A DNA stretch of 64,000 nt. Source: Cornus controversa (lineage: Eukaryota > Streptophyta > Magnoliopsida > Cornales > Cornaceae). Positions 22,112 to 34,489 of this stretch are shown here, piece by piece. The stretch is taken from assembly GCA_026545225.1 (NCBI GenBank), contig CM048849.1, positions 53,886,836 to 53,950,835 of the forward strand, read 5' to 3'. Under the pieces are notes generated by a model. The model ran no database searches, was not told the DNA's origin, and worked only from the letters and a program-made list of their open reading frames with translations. Every line of letters begins with the position of its first letter. Within the stretch, counting starts at the first letter, position 1. The translations under genes were made by a program, and so were the position numbers.

Positions 22112-24044
22112 CTGCTCTCTGATAGCCAGGGAGTGATATCTGATCTGACCCACTTCTAAATGGATGTGCTGCGTGACCTGCCTGTCTTCCCTTTGCAAAT
22201 TGGCCCATTGAAATCTATAAATGACCTCTTCTGTAAGCAAGAGATACTCACGTGCAGAGCACGTGGGGTGAGAGAGAGAGAGAGAGAACTATTTTGTAAA
22301 ATAAATGTCATTTTCCATTGCACAGAAAACATCACAGTTTTCCTGCAATCTCAAAAAAATTAATAGTAGATGGTATGTTGTTGTTGTTATTATTGTTGTA
22401 ATCCTATATCTTGTGATGTATCCGAGATGTGGAAACTACTTATTTCTTGATTATTCTAAGCTTTCATGAAGAAAGATAAAGATGAGCTTTTTGATGACTT
22501 AAATAGAGTTAGTACTACTGCTTTTTCTGTTGATCACAAGTAGCCATTTCTTTTCTTGTGTGGTTGTTTTAAAAGAGAGAGAGACGACTATTAGTTGTCC
22601 CTGTCGTAGAGAGAGAGAAGACTATTAGTTGTCCCTGTCGTATAACTCTCCCCAAAGTTCCCAAAGTGTAGGATGTCTCACGGGGATCACAGTAGGCCCT
22701 CCCAAATCTGAGAACTCCAAAACCATCCCGGCCCCTCCTTCTCTGCGTGTGTGTGTGTGTGTGAGAGAGAGAGATTAAACAAATAAAAGTATAAAATTAT
22801 GAATAAATGTACCTATATAGTATATACATTAATGTTCATGGCATGTTTATTACAAGGGTCCTGAGCTCATGCACTCATTTGTTCCAAAATGCTGACTTGA
22901 AAATACCCTGTTGATGCATTTTTCTTTATAGATTTTACACCTTGTATATATTATCCTTTTTTTAAATTAATATAAATGCTATAGGAACAAGAAATTTAGG
23001 CATAATCTTTGTCCTCATTGTGGTCTGCCTTCTCCACCATTCAACTGAAATAAATGGAATTTCTATTTTACCTATACTACAGTAACTACACAGCCTTTAT
23101 TAGACAAGAACTCTATTTTCAGTAACACACACAAATATAGTACTCCTATATATGTAATCTCTCTCTCCACCCCCTCCCTATATAATATACGTGTAGAGAG
23201 GCACAGCATAAAATTCAATCTAATTTGAAATAGAGCAATAACAAAAGACTGTCACGAACAATCAAGATCATGAATCCATCATAACCACCCATTGAACATA
23301 AAATTTCATTAATGTTGAACTTTAAACTGTACAAATACTAAATCTGTTCCCTACAACATTTTCATCACATGCAAGCCATCATCAACTGGTCGGCAAATAA
23401 TTACAACAATTGTGTGTCCTCTTATTAGAAATGGGCCAATGTACATCTCAGAGAGAGAGATGCTTTATTGAGTTGTTGTATATCACACCTCGGAGACAAG
23501 GACTTATTGGTCCACGTGGCATCCATAACATGAACACCTCCTTAATTTACTACCTGTGTCTGCTTCATTTTTAGATTCTGAAATGAAAACACCAAAATAT
23601 TTTCACTCAAATCTGTCCTTCAAAAGCCCTATCCATATAGCATTCACACCCCCCACACCCCCCCACATTCATTAATGATGGAGCTCCCACCATCACCACC
23701 AACGTACACCAACATCAGCACTACAAGTCTATCACCATTTCTTTCAGTACCTCTCTCTCTCTCAGAGTTCATCTCTGCAACTGCATTGCGGAAAAGACTC
23801 ATGTCTGCCACTTCAAGAGCTCTGCGTCAATCTTGTTCCATTCTAATTTCTCAACTTTCTTGTTCAAACACAGTTCAAAAATCCCTTTTCACCTTTTTTC
23901 ATGCTTCAAATCTTTTGTACCCTTAAAATGACACACAAGTTGCATACTAATCCCAAATACATTCCAAGCATAACAAAGAAGCATACCGATCGAAGAGAAG
24001 TAGAAAAAAGAGACTTTCCCCGTGTCACCACCCAACAGCTGCTA
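19691..24044. other. Intergenic region upstream of the potassium channel gene
   Basis: No gene could be supported in these 4.3 kb. It holds TA microsatellites (20242-20264, 20364-20380, 21218-21242, 22069-22108) and GA microsatellites near 22269 and 22575. A direct duplication, GACTATTAGTTGTCCCTGTC, occurs at about 22586 and 22618. Small open frames, including one at 23675-23926, have no recognisable product and sit in the presumed promoter of the channel gene. Confidence 0.5.
22069..22108. repeat. TA dinucleotide microsatellite
   Basis: About 20 uninterrupted TA units. An isolated tRNA A-box-like sequence lies just upstream (22036-22053). Confidence 0.85.
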
Positions 24045-24052
24045 TATATAAA
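24045..24052 (+). promoter_or_regulatory. TATA box of the KAT-type channel gene
   Basis: TATATAAA lies 77 bp before the channel ATG. This places transcription start near 24075-24080 and gives a 5' UTR of about 50 bp. AAAAG cores, possible Dof sites known from guard-cell potassium channel promoters, lie just upstream near 24003-24011. The Dof assignment is inference. Confidence 0.55.
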
Positions 24053-24128
24053 TAAGCCTTACAAACAAACTTTAACCCCAGCAGAAGTTTAACAGACTGC
24101 TGTATCTTGGGAAATTCAAACCCATAGA

Positions 24129-26851
24129 ATGGTGCTTTCCTGTGCAAAAAGAGATTTCTTACAACGATGCTTTATCAATGAGTTCCATATGAGTACTGAT
24201 AGCCACGGAAACATCTTTTCCAGCGATATCCTACTCCCATCCCTCGGAGCCAGAATCAACCAGGCAACTAAACTTCACAGACACATAATTTCACCATTCA
24301 ATCCTCGTTACAGGTGATGATGACCATTGCCCACTGCTTACTCAGTTCTGTTTAACAAAGAAGTGAAGAACTGATATTTTCATTTTCGATTCTTCATTTC
24401 AGGGCTTGGGAGATGTTGCTAATTGTTCTAGTCATTTACTCAGCCTGGATTTGCCCATTCGAGTTTGCATTCCTGACATACAAGAAGGATGCACTTTTCA
24501 TAGTTGACAACGTTGTCAATGGCTTCTTCGCCATTGATATTATTCTCACTTTCTTTGTTGCTTATCTAGACAGCCAGTCATACCTTCTTGTTGATGATCC
24601 CAAGAAAATAGCAATCAGGTTTACATGCAGCATTTGATTATGCTTTTTATATAAACTGAATAGAACTGAGAGATTGTTTAGGTCTCTTCTATAACAATCA
24701 CTGAACTTCATATGATTTTGTCCCTCTTATAGGTACACAATGACCTGGCTTATTTTCGATGTGTGTTCGACAGTGCCGTTTCAATCCCTTAGCCTCCTTT
24801 TAACAAACCATAGCAGTGGACTTGGTTTTAAACTACTCAACATGCTCAGACTCTGGCGTCTCAGACGAGTCAGTGCCATGTTTGCAAGGTCTGCTACCAA
24901 GTTCAAAAGAGGCCCTTGGTTTCTTGAAAAAAAGTTGTAGTTACATAGGAACAACCATAATACTCACTAAACCAGTTTGCTTTTCTTCAGACTTGAGAAA
25001 GACATTCGATTCAACTATTTCTGGATTCGGTGCACAAAGCTCATCTCTGTAAGCCACTAAAAAACATGATTCAGTTCATTTGTAAAGATAATATCTATGG
25101 CAACTTAGCCACTGAAAATGTGTTGCTACCCTTTTGGTTTGGTTTCAGGTTACTCTGTTTGCCGTACATTGTGCTGGATGCTTTAACTATTTGATGGCGG
25201 AGAGATATGCAGATCAAAAGAAAACCTGGATTGGTGCAGTCTATCCTAATTTCAAAGAAGAAAGCCACTGGGACAGATACGTTACTGCAATATACTGGTC
25301 TATTACAACACTAACTACAACTGGTTATGGGGACTTGCATGCTGAGAACCCCAAAGAGATGCTATTTGATATTTTTTATATGCTATTCAACTTGGGGTTG
25401 ATATCTTACCTCATAGGGAACATGACAAACCTTGTAGTCCAATGGACCAGCCGCACCAGAAATTTTGTATGCACTCTCTCTTGTAGTTTTTTGTGCTGTT
25501 CCAAACTTTACCTGTTATTCATCCAAAAACAATCACTCTCACAAAAATTACGTATAAACTGGATTCTAAATGGAGCAGAATAAACCCAAGTTCCAATCAA
25601 CAGTTTCTACTAAGATTCATATTGTAGTGAGAACAAAAAAAACTTGTTAAGGAAGACATCCTCTCCCTTACAGTTCGACATTTTTGTATGAAAAACTTCA
25701 AATGCCATGCCGACCGACCAAGAGAAAATAGCAGGACACATTTGTGCATAATACAATATTGCAATTATCAAATTAAGCATTCCTTTTAAGAAATTATTTT
25801 AAGCATTGGAATTTTCCTGTCAGTCTGTTAGATTTGAGTTCTTTTTCCTCTTCACAGAATGCTAAATATGTATATATATATTTATATATATATATATATT
25901 GTGAGTGCCATTTTTATAAAACTTTCCTCTGGTACTGTAGAGGGATACAGTCAGTGCTGCTTCTGAATTCGCAGCAAGAAACCAGTTGCCCTCGTACATA
26001 CAGGATCAAATCTTGTCTCACATATGTCTCAAGTTCAAAACAGAAGAATTGAAACAGCAAGAGACCTTATATAGTCTGCCAAAAGCCATTCGTTCAAGCA
26101 TTGCACACTGTCTCTTCTTCCCTATCGTTCAGAATGTCCGTCTTTTTGAGGGAGTTTCTCACAACTTTCTTTTCCAATTGGTATTCTTTCAATATCTTTT
26201 CTCCTTTTATCTGATTGTAAGTTAAGAAAGTGTTTCTCTTTTACAGAGGTCTAAAAGCAAAAGAGCTAGAGTAGATCCACAAGTTATGGTGTTCTTTTAT
26301 ACTAAGTTCATAATCTTTACAAAATGCTAATCCCACTGTCTATTTTGTAAAAGGTTTCTGAAATGGTGGCTGAATATTTCCCACCCAAGGAAGATGTGAT
26401 TCAACAGAATGAGACTCCAACAAATCTTTACATACTGATCTCAGGAGCAGTGGTGAGTGAACTTGATATTCATCTCAAATAGTTTTCAAATCCTCCACAA
26501 CACTTGCCTCTTAACATCTCTGGTTCGGGAATGATTTGTGGTGGCAGGATTTGATCGCACAAATTGATGGCCATGACCAAGTATGTAATTTTGACACTAG
26601 TATATTCATAATCAATAGAACAAGCACACACCATAGACCTAACTTCACATTCCCTGATGCTGTACAGGTTCTTGGAAAGGCTGTTGCAGGGGACATTTTT
26701 GGAGAAATAGGTGTTCTATTCCATAGGCCACAACCATTCAGCGTTAGAACCACCGAGATTTCTCAAATACTACGGCTGAACAGAAGTACCCTGATAAATA
26801 TTATTCAAGCAAATACAGAAGATAGATGCATTATCATGAACAATCTTTTCC

Positions 26852-26887
<36 letters not shown>

Positions 26888-28063
26888 AAATAGCTCCTTG
26901 ATGTGAGATACATACTTCACTGGTTATACCCTTCCTTCTCTTTCTTCCTTTCTTTCTTTTCCCTTTTCTATTCTCCGCAACAATAGAAAAGGTTGATCTT
27001 ATGTGCTCTCCATGTACAGAAAATGAAAGAACTTGAAAGCTTTGGCTTTTTGGACCAACATACAAATCCGGCTTTGAGCCTCGGTGAGTGGTTTGATGGA
27101 GGACCAAAAGGAGAAATCTGTTCTCATGCTGTATATCAAGATCATTCACATAATCCATTGAAACAGAATGAGACAAAAATAGATTTCCTTAATACAGATG
27201 CTAGAGAGAAGAATGATGCAAAAAGAGCTCATACTGTGACCAGAAGTGGAATGGATGTCAATTTAACAGCTGAGGATGGCCAAACAGCTCTTCATGTTGC
27301 TGTTCGCAAGGGGCATTTTGAAATGGATAGGATTCTGTTGGAAGAAGGAGCAGATGTGAACAAACCAGATGCGAGAGGGTGGACACCAAAAGCTCTAGCT
27401 GAACGGCAAGGAAACAAGAGCATAGATGACCTTTTACTTAGTTATGAAAATAGAAGGATAAGACATGAACATGAAATAGATTTTATACGGACAGAAAGAG
27501 CTGACTACACCAGGAACAGTCAATTCAAACCTACAAGAAACAGGGCCCCCAATTGTCCCAACTCTGATGTCAGAAAGGTACTCCCAACCTTCAGCTCAAG
27601 CAGTTCTAGCTGTGTCCCTGCTAGAGAAGTTACAAAATTGACTAAGAGAAGAGTCACCATTCATATGAAGTTTCAAAATAACAAAACATCCCAAAAGCAG
27701 CTGGGAAAGCTAATACTCCTACCTGATTCACTGGAAGAGCTATTCAGGATTGCTGGTAAGTTTTGTAACTTCTGTTTGACTTGAAAGGCTACTTGCAAAA
27801 TTAAACCTGGATTCGTAGATTAATAATTTAATATTTTCATGAACCTTAGACTAAATTCAATTGAAAATGAAAATGAAAATGAAAAGGCAACATATTAACA
27901 AGATTCAAGCGTTGAATTTTGACTAGCTATAACGTTCCAAAATGCAGGTAAAAAATTCGGAAGCTACGACTTTACAAAAGTTGCAAGTGCTGAGAATGCA
28001 GAAATAGATGACTTGAGTGTAATCCGAGATGGCGACCATCTGTTTCTCCTTGAAACTGTGTGA
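24129..28063 (+). CDS. KAT1: KAT-type inward-rectifying Shaker K+ channel
   Basis: Eleven exons: 24129-24313, 24403-24618, 24733-24888, 24991-25048, 25149-25466, 25941-26180, 26354-26452, 26548-26580, 26668-26853, 27020-27755, 27948-28063. All introns are GT-AG and the frame closes at 780 residues. In order: a KAT-like N-terminus ([20 protein letters not shown]), S1-S3, S4 voltage sensor (about 165-180, [10 protein letters not shown]), pore with selectivity filter GYGD at 264-267, cyclic-nucleotide-binding-like domain (about 380-497), one ankyrin repeat (about 576-640), and a C-terminal KHA domain (about 706-780). The family mediates voltage-gated K+ uptake at the plasma membrane, notably in guard cells. 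Sequence through exon 9 follows Arabidopsis KAT1/KAT2 closely. The protein is about 100 residues longer than Arabidopsis KAT1 (677), partly through the ankyrin segment. KAT1 versus KAT2 cannot be decided here. Confidence 0.93.
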
Positions 28064-28770
28064 AGGTCCAGATTGCCAGATTGTGATGTGACCTAATGAA
28101 TACTGCAAAAATAGATTGTAGAATGTAGACATGCAGTTCGCTTGTAGGTTAAGGCAACTGTATATTGATATATTCTAACAAGCAAATTAGCTGCACTGAT
28201 TAATCAAATTGGCTGCCCAAAGCAATAAATAGTTTTTGGAGAACTGGGAACGTCAAATTACACACGGTCGGCTTCAACCATTATAAGAGGGAAAAACTCT
28301 ATCCAATTACAACTCTCTATCCAATGAATTAACTGAAATCCAATACTAAAAAATCACAAATTTGGTCCAAGCATCTAGCAGTAGATATTACATAATTGAT
28401 TTCCATTTCAACCCAGGGTAGCTTTCCTTGCCGCTTATCAAAGTGAGCGTTATGAGATTACAGCCTTTTAAAAATTTTCAAAGAGGAGGGGAGGGGTTTG
28501 AGACCCGGTGTGGGCAATTTGTGTGAGTACTTACTGATAAAAAAATATATATATATATATATATATTGCAATTTTTTTTTTTTTTTTTTCTGGTCATTGT
28601 CTATGAAAACTTGAACCCTCAAATTTCTACTCTAAAAGGTAAGGAAGTACCACTGGCTACAGCCCTTCACTTCATATTGCAAATTGATGCATACTTCTTT
28701 CTTCATTTTCATTTTCATTTTCTAGAATCTTACTACAAATTCAAGAACACCAAACCAAAAATAATATGGT
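28064..28770. other. 3' flank of the channel gene and intergenic DNA
   Basis: A possible polyadenylation signal (AATAAA in GCAATAAATAG) lies about 160 bp after the stop, near 28224. A GGGTTTGAGACCCGGTGTG block near 28493 resembles the internal B box and following region of a plant SINE, ending in an A-rich and TA tract, but no A box was found. No gene is seen. Confidence 0.45.
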
Positions 28771-28775
28771 TACAA

Positions 28776-28937
28776 TGTTGGAATTTAAGTCACAATTAAC
28801 TTCTAGAAATCAAAAATACTGTAATAAATTAAAGAGGAGATTTAATTAATATACCTGATTGAAGATTAGACTTTATGATACCTTTTAGTTTTCTGCAAGA
28901 GATCCTTAGAGAGCTCTATCCCCTTTCTGAGAGTTGT
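28776..28937 (-). repeat. Truncated 3' LTR of the Copia element
   Basis: These 162 bp match the start of 33333-33783 (plus-strand view), ending at GAGAGTTGTCCTC. The sequence then changes abruptly to element interior. About 290 bp of the LTR are missing, so a deletion joined the LTR to the internal region. Confidence 0.75.
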
Positions 28938-29299
28938 CCTCATGGAGTGTGAAATACTCCCACAGGCACTTTAATAATTATGTTTGGATTTACCAATGTG
29001 GTGTCAATCCCACATCTAATTTAAACACCCTTATGAGTGTAACCTCACTCCCAGACAAACATAATAGCACGTGCATAAACCATATATATGAAGATAATAA
29101 TAATGATGCATCATAACTTCATTTTGCATGCAAATAACTGTTGCCACAAGGTGTAAATAAACTTTAAGAAAAACAATTATAACCATAAGGTGTAAATAAA
29201 CTGAAAGCTAACTGCAATGTAACATGATATAAAATAAATATTAGACATCATAACACAATGACTCTTGAACACCTATCCAGATCACGTGCTCCTTAAATA

Positions 29300-31814
29300 T
29301 TTGTAGCTAAATACCTTTAATGAGAAGATCTGTAATAGTATTTTATGTGGGGAACCTCAATAGAACATTCCTTAACCTTCTTACACACGAAAAGGTACTT
29401 TATGTCAATGTGCCTATTATACTTGGTCAACTTTTCATACATAATGAAATATGTGATAATATATTGCTTAGAAATTTTTTACAAGATAGCTCACTCCTTA
29501 AGCCAACATAAAAATAAAAACAAAAGTAGAGTTCCTACTACTTGAGCAACCTATATAATCATCATCAGCATAATCATTTATTTCTAAGTAATTTGATTTC
29601 ATATAGACCAACATGAACTCTTTGGTTTTCTAAAGATACCTCAAAACTTTCTTCATTACCTTCCAATGAACAATGCGCAGATTTTATTAAAATCAACTTA
29701 ACTTTTCACAAAATCATTATCGAGATCATTTTTATTCTGACAATATCTTTCCTTTTACAACTGGAATCTAGGTGAATAAATTTCTATCTCAAAAGTTTTC
29801 AATATTTTATCAATACATACCCTTTGAGAAAGTCTAAATTTTTCTATAGTGCATGTATCACATGGATGTCATTGCTAACTAACAAAATATCATCAACATA
29901 TAGAACAAGAATAATAAATTAACTCCCACTGAACTTTAGGTATATGCATTAGATCACGATATTCTTCAGGTTGAAACATGTAAATTACTTCCTTAATGTT
30001 TCCGTTGAGAAACATTGTCTAGACATCTATCTAATGTAACTCAAGATCATAATGTGTGACAATGACAAAATGAGTCTCAAAGAGTCATTTGATGAAACTA
30101 GAGAAAATTTTTAGAGAAATCATCACCTCTTATAACTATCATACACCTCAAAATCATTAAGTATGAAAGAAACTACAAAGTTCTAGACTCCCATTGAATT
30201 CACATATTCTCAATAAATTTTGTAATGACATGTTTTAACAATTTTCATAGGGTTAGAGGGATAATAAAAATCATAACCAAAAGATCTCTCAAGATACTTA
30301 ATGAAATGACAAGTGATGGTGCGAGTATCAAGTTTCTTAAGATCTAGATTATACAATTTTAATCTTTCTGTCTAACAGCCTTTCAACTTTAGCCTAATAT
30401 ATTTTAAACACATCAAGCGTTTCAGACTTCTGGTGGATTAGGTACAAATAAGCATACCTTAAAAGATCATTAATGAAGGTAATGAAATACCTCTGTCCTC
30501 CTCAAGAAGGAGTAGAAAATAGACCATAAATGTCGGTCTGAATGAGGTCCAAAAGACCGGATGACTGACTAGCCTCAAAATTGCGTTTCTTTTGCATCTT
30601 TCCCTTAACATAATAAATTATAAATCATAATCAGAAAAATCTAATGGAATAATAATCACATCCTTGACCAATCATTCTAGTCTCTTTCGAGAGACGTGCC
30701 CCAATCTCTTATGCTAGAACATAGTTGAGTTCACGAAAAACTAGAAGCATGTATATGAGATAACTGATCTGTCACCAAATAAAAATGAAATCCCAAAGCA
30801 TTAAGTCTTGAAATTGAAAGTAAATTATGCCTAATAACAAGAATATAAAAAAAAAAAACATTAATCCCTAAAGAAAAACCAGTATGTAACACTAGCGAAA
30901 TCGTCCCAATAGCCTCGATACGAACCGAATCAGCATTACCGAACACCAATCAATCCTCAACCTTCGAATTTCTCCGCCTTTGCAGGCCCTGCTTTATTTT
31001 TCTTTAGCCAATTTTTATAACTGAAGTAGTCTTTGTTTAGATGCCCCTTCTTATTACAAAACCAGCATTCACCGTCCCCATGATCAACGCCTTTTCCTTT
31101 GTTGTCATGCTTTTCCCTTTGTTGATTAGCCTAATTTCCTTTCTTACCGCCCTTGTTCTTGAAATTGTACTTACTGCTATTGCTCATAACAAGATGAGCT
31201 GACTCAGTTTTTACTCCTTTGAGACGTTCCTCCTTAGTCACACAAAGTGCTACCAACTAGTTAATGTCCCATTTAGTCTCTTGTGAATTATAATTCACCC
31301 TAAAAGTATCAAAAGACCTGAGCAGAGAATATATCACCATGTGGACCAGTAACTCATCATTAAATGTAATTCTCTGCTCTCTTAATCCATTAACCAGCTT
31401 ACACATCTTATAGATGTACTCTCTCATTGAACCACTGCCATCATATTTTATTGACATGAGTTGTGTCGGATAATAATATTATAGTTACTTCTCGGTACCC
31501 ATGAATTGTGTCTTGATCAAATTCAAGAGCTCCTTGGCAGTATCAAATACAGGAATACCACCCCGAATAATTTCACCAATAGAAGCACGAATCAACCTGA
31601 TGGCCACAGTATTAGCTTTAGTCCACTTAGCATGCAACAATTTCACTGCCTCGGAAGATTCTACAGTAGGCGCAGGGGGTTTCTCCTCATGAAGAACGAA
31701 CTCGTAATCCAAAAACCCTAACATGATATCAACATTTGTCCTTCAGGCAGTATAATTCGAACCATTCAATGGTTCAATCCCTGTAAGCTGTTTCTGAATT
31801 GCGGAAGCGTCCAT
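29300..31814 (-). pseudogene. Copia gag-pol remnant
   Basis: The minus-strand gag starts at 31814 with MDASAIQKQLTGIEPLNGSN. A TGA follows where YTAW would be expected. Gag continues with MLGFLDYEFVL and SMREYIYKMCKLVNGLREQR. A zinc knuckle reads CWFCNKKGHLNKDY, with the last Cys replaced by Tyr. A protease-side segment has LLSISRLNALGFHFYL (about 30800). Integrase has DLIQTDIYGLFSTPS and then a stop (about 30550). Reverse transcriptase keeps the YVDD box at 29889-29900, in LVLYVDDILLVSND. Order gag, protease, integrase, reverse transcriptase is the Copia order. Confidence 0.8.
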
Positions 31815-32340
31815 GACTGAAAAAATATGTTATATCAAATAACATCACATAAACAACATATAAATTAATATGTTACAGCTTCATGGATTATAACTTTAAT
31901 TCGTGCTTAGGGTTTTAAGCCAAATTTATCAGGGTGTTTTACTATGTGCAAAAACCTTCCACCTTGAGGGAACAGGTAAAATCGTCATCTAAGAATCACT
32001 CTTGGTCTGCGATTAAATCGCACATTAACCGAGTTGATTATGCTTGAATTATTACTAAATTTGGGCAAGAGGATTATTTAGTTATAACCCAAACACTCTC
32101 AACTATTCTATTCACTTAACTCACACTAAGACATCAATCATCTTTGGGCAGAACAAATTCCCTAATGTGGGCAAGTGTACTGTGAGACCTTAAAATTTCA
32201 AAAGAATAACCATCATGAGTGAATGTCACCTTAGGGCAGGCATCACCCACTTTGGATACCACCTTGAAACGGTCACTTTACCAGTCCTCCTAAACCCTAA
32301 TGAAAGACCTAAACTTTAAAATTTCATATTATTTTGGTTC

Positions 32341-32344
<4 letters not shown>

Positions 32345-32384
<40 letters not shown>
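32345..32384. repeat. TA dinucleotide microsatellite in the Copia leader
   Basis: About 20 TA units in the leader, between the primer binding site side and gag of the minus-strand Copia element. Confidence 0.85.
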
Positions 32385-32387
<3 letters not shown>

Positions 32388-33332
32388 CACATAAACCAAA
32401 TCCAATAATTACGAAATAATAAATCAACATGGACCAAATATAACTAAACAATGAATAAAAAACATTCATAATCCAGAACATAGATTGGCATCAAACTGGA
32501 GGTATATATATATAAAATATTCTCAACAATATTGTAAAGCAACTGTACTTTAAACTCAAGTCATAATGCTATACAATTTTAAATGCAATTAAACACACGG
32601 TGCTTTAAATCCAAAATCACCGTTCTTTTTCATATATATTAACAGTGCCGTATATATTAATTAGACTATCACATTAACAACTCACTTTGAGCAAACTCCA
32701 TGTCACATCATATATGAATATATTACTACAAAAAATTTGTAAGATATACAATACAAGTAATGGGTGTTCAAGGATTTAAGTCTCAAGTTGAATGAATTTT
32801 GTTCCAAAAAAAAAAAGTTATTTATATCTATGTCCAGTCATATATATATATATATGTGCCAGTAAAATTATCACTCCATCTCTAGGGGTCCAGAGCTCCA
32901 GGCCTTCACCCAAAGATCATGACCCAACTCTTTACTTGGACAGGGCGAGCCAGGAAATTAATCCAACAAAGTCCTACCACCTGAGCCGATACAACATCCA
33001 ATCACCTTAGTGCCCTCACTTGAGTTACAGGCCGTCGTAACAATATATATATAGAGGCAGTAAATCAATGGAGTACCATAAATTGCAAGTAGCGGATTTA
33101 AAAAAAAAAAAACCAATATCATCCAAAATAATAATAATAATCAAACTGATGGCAACTACAACACGAATTGAAATCCACTGATCGACTTTACAAAAAAAAA
33201 AAAAACATTCGATCAGTGTGTTATATGTTCAATTTTTTTTATTTATAAAACTTTAAAACATATTTTGTCTTTAATTTTGTTTCTTTGATCTCTACAAGAA
33301 AATCATAGGTTTAACCTTGCTCTGATATCAAT

Positions 33333-33783
33333 TGTTGGAATTTAAGTCACAATTAACTTGTAGAAATCAAGAATACTGTAATAAATTAAAGAGGAGATTT
33401 AATTAACATACCTGATTGAAGATTAGACTTTATGATACTCTTGAGTTTTTTGCAAGAGATCCTTAGAGAGTTCTATCCCCTTTCTGAGAGTTGTCCTTCG
33501 ATAGGGTTGAATAAGTACAGGGGGGACGACTTCTCTACAAATAAAATACCTAAGTCTCCCTTCTTATCATGAAAACTTAGAAATCAACAATTAGGATTAA
33601 ATCTCACCAAATAAAGTTAGAAAACCACAATCCAACAGTGTAAATATTATATTATCAATTAGACCACAATTGACAAGTATAACCCCAACCCATCAAGTAA
33701 CAATAATTAAATTGCAATCCAATTTTAGAAATAGTGCATAGGACCATAAATAAAAATATTTTATTTATTAAAATATTCTAACA
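33333..33783 (-). repeat. 5' LTR of the minus-strand Copia element
   Basis: A 451-bp LTR beginning, on the minus strand, TGTTAGAATATTTT and ending CCAACA. It matches the LTR at 8473-8948 along its length. Its first base has one change from TGTTGG to TGTTAG. Confidence 0.85.
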
Positions 33784-33788
33784 TACAA

Positions 33789-34448
33789 GACATAAAACTA
33801 GTAGTGTAACGCTTCAGTGAGTTTTATTTTTCTTTTTCCGATAAGGTAAGATTGTATTGAAGACAAAGTGTATGTACAATTGCCAAAGGCAATAACAAAA
33901 TGCAAAATGCAAAGCATTACAGACAAACTCACTTTGAGCAGAACAAAAACAAATTGACAACATAGAGCAATAAAGTTAATAGGGAAAGTTCTATAAGGTG
34001 ATCATATGGCCGACCATGCTTTATGTTACTTAAGACTAGCAATATTAAATGTGGATGGACATTCACAAATTATCATCAACTAAATGAAAACAGCAATTCT
34101 TAACTTTTTAGGCCAAAACAAACATTTCAAGTTCATTTCCCACAGAACAAACAATTCTGATGTATATATATACATACACACACAAAACTATTCACAATCC
34201 AAAATCTGACAGTACTGCTGAACATAGTACAAGGCTAAAAGCCAAACACAGCCAAAGTTGCACTAAATATGAACAAATAATTCACATAAATCAGTAAATT
34301 GGTCGAATATAAAGAGAATATGGAAATCTAGTGAGCAGACCTAAACGGACGATCGGTGGCTAAACTTGGCGTTGTCGTATTCAACAACTTTCATTGAGTG
34401 TGTTGTCAGATAGAGAAAACCACGAGGCAATTTAGAGAATTTGAAGTA

Positions 34449-34489
<41 letters not shown>

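Larger units (their letters stand above)
28776..33783 (-). mobile_element. Copia LTR retrotransposon, decayed, minus orientation
   Basis: The element lies between perfect 5-bp duplications TACAA (28771-28775 and 33784-33788). The right LTR (5' LTR of the element) is complete at 33333-33783. The left LTR is truncated: only 28776-28937 match it. A primer binding site (TTGATATCAGAGC on the minus strand) follows the right LTR at about 33332-33314. Between are a 1.5-kb leader with TA microsatellites, and then gag, protease, integrase and reverse transcriptase remnants in Copia order. Stops and frameshifts mean it cannot act by itself. It is the same family as 8473-11205. Confidence 0.85.

Noticed and set aside
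22036..22120. tRNA-like A box (GATTCAGTTGGTAGAGCAG)
   Set aside because: It resembles the start of a tRNA, but a TA microsatellite follows where the anticodon arm should be, and no B box or closing stem is present.
23675..23926. 83-residue frame upstream of the channel gene
   Set aside because: Pro/Ser/Leu composition from CT-rich sequence, no family match, and it lies in the channel promoter with no separate promoter signal.
28485..28540. SINE-like B box (GGGTTTGAGACCCGGTGTG)
   Set aside because: Only the B-box side is visible and no A box or target duplication was found, so it is mentioned with the flank and not called as an element.
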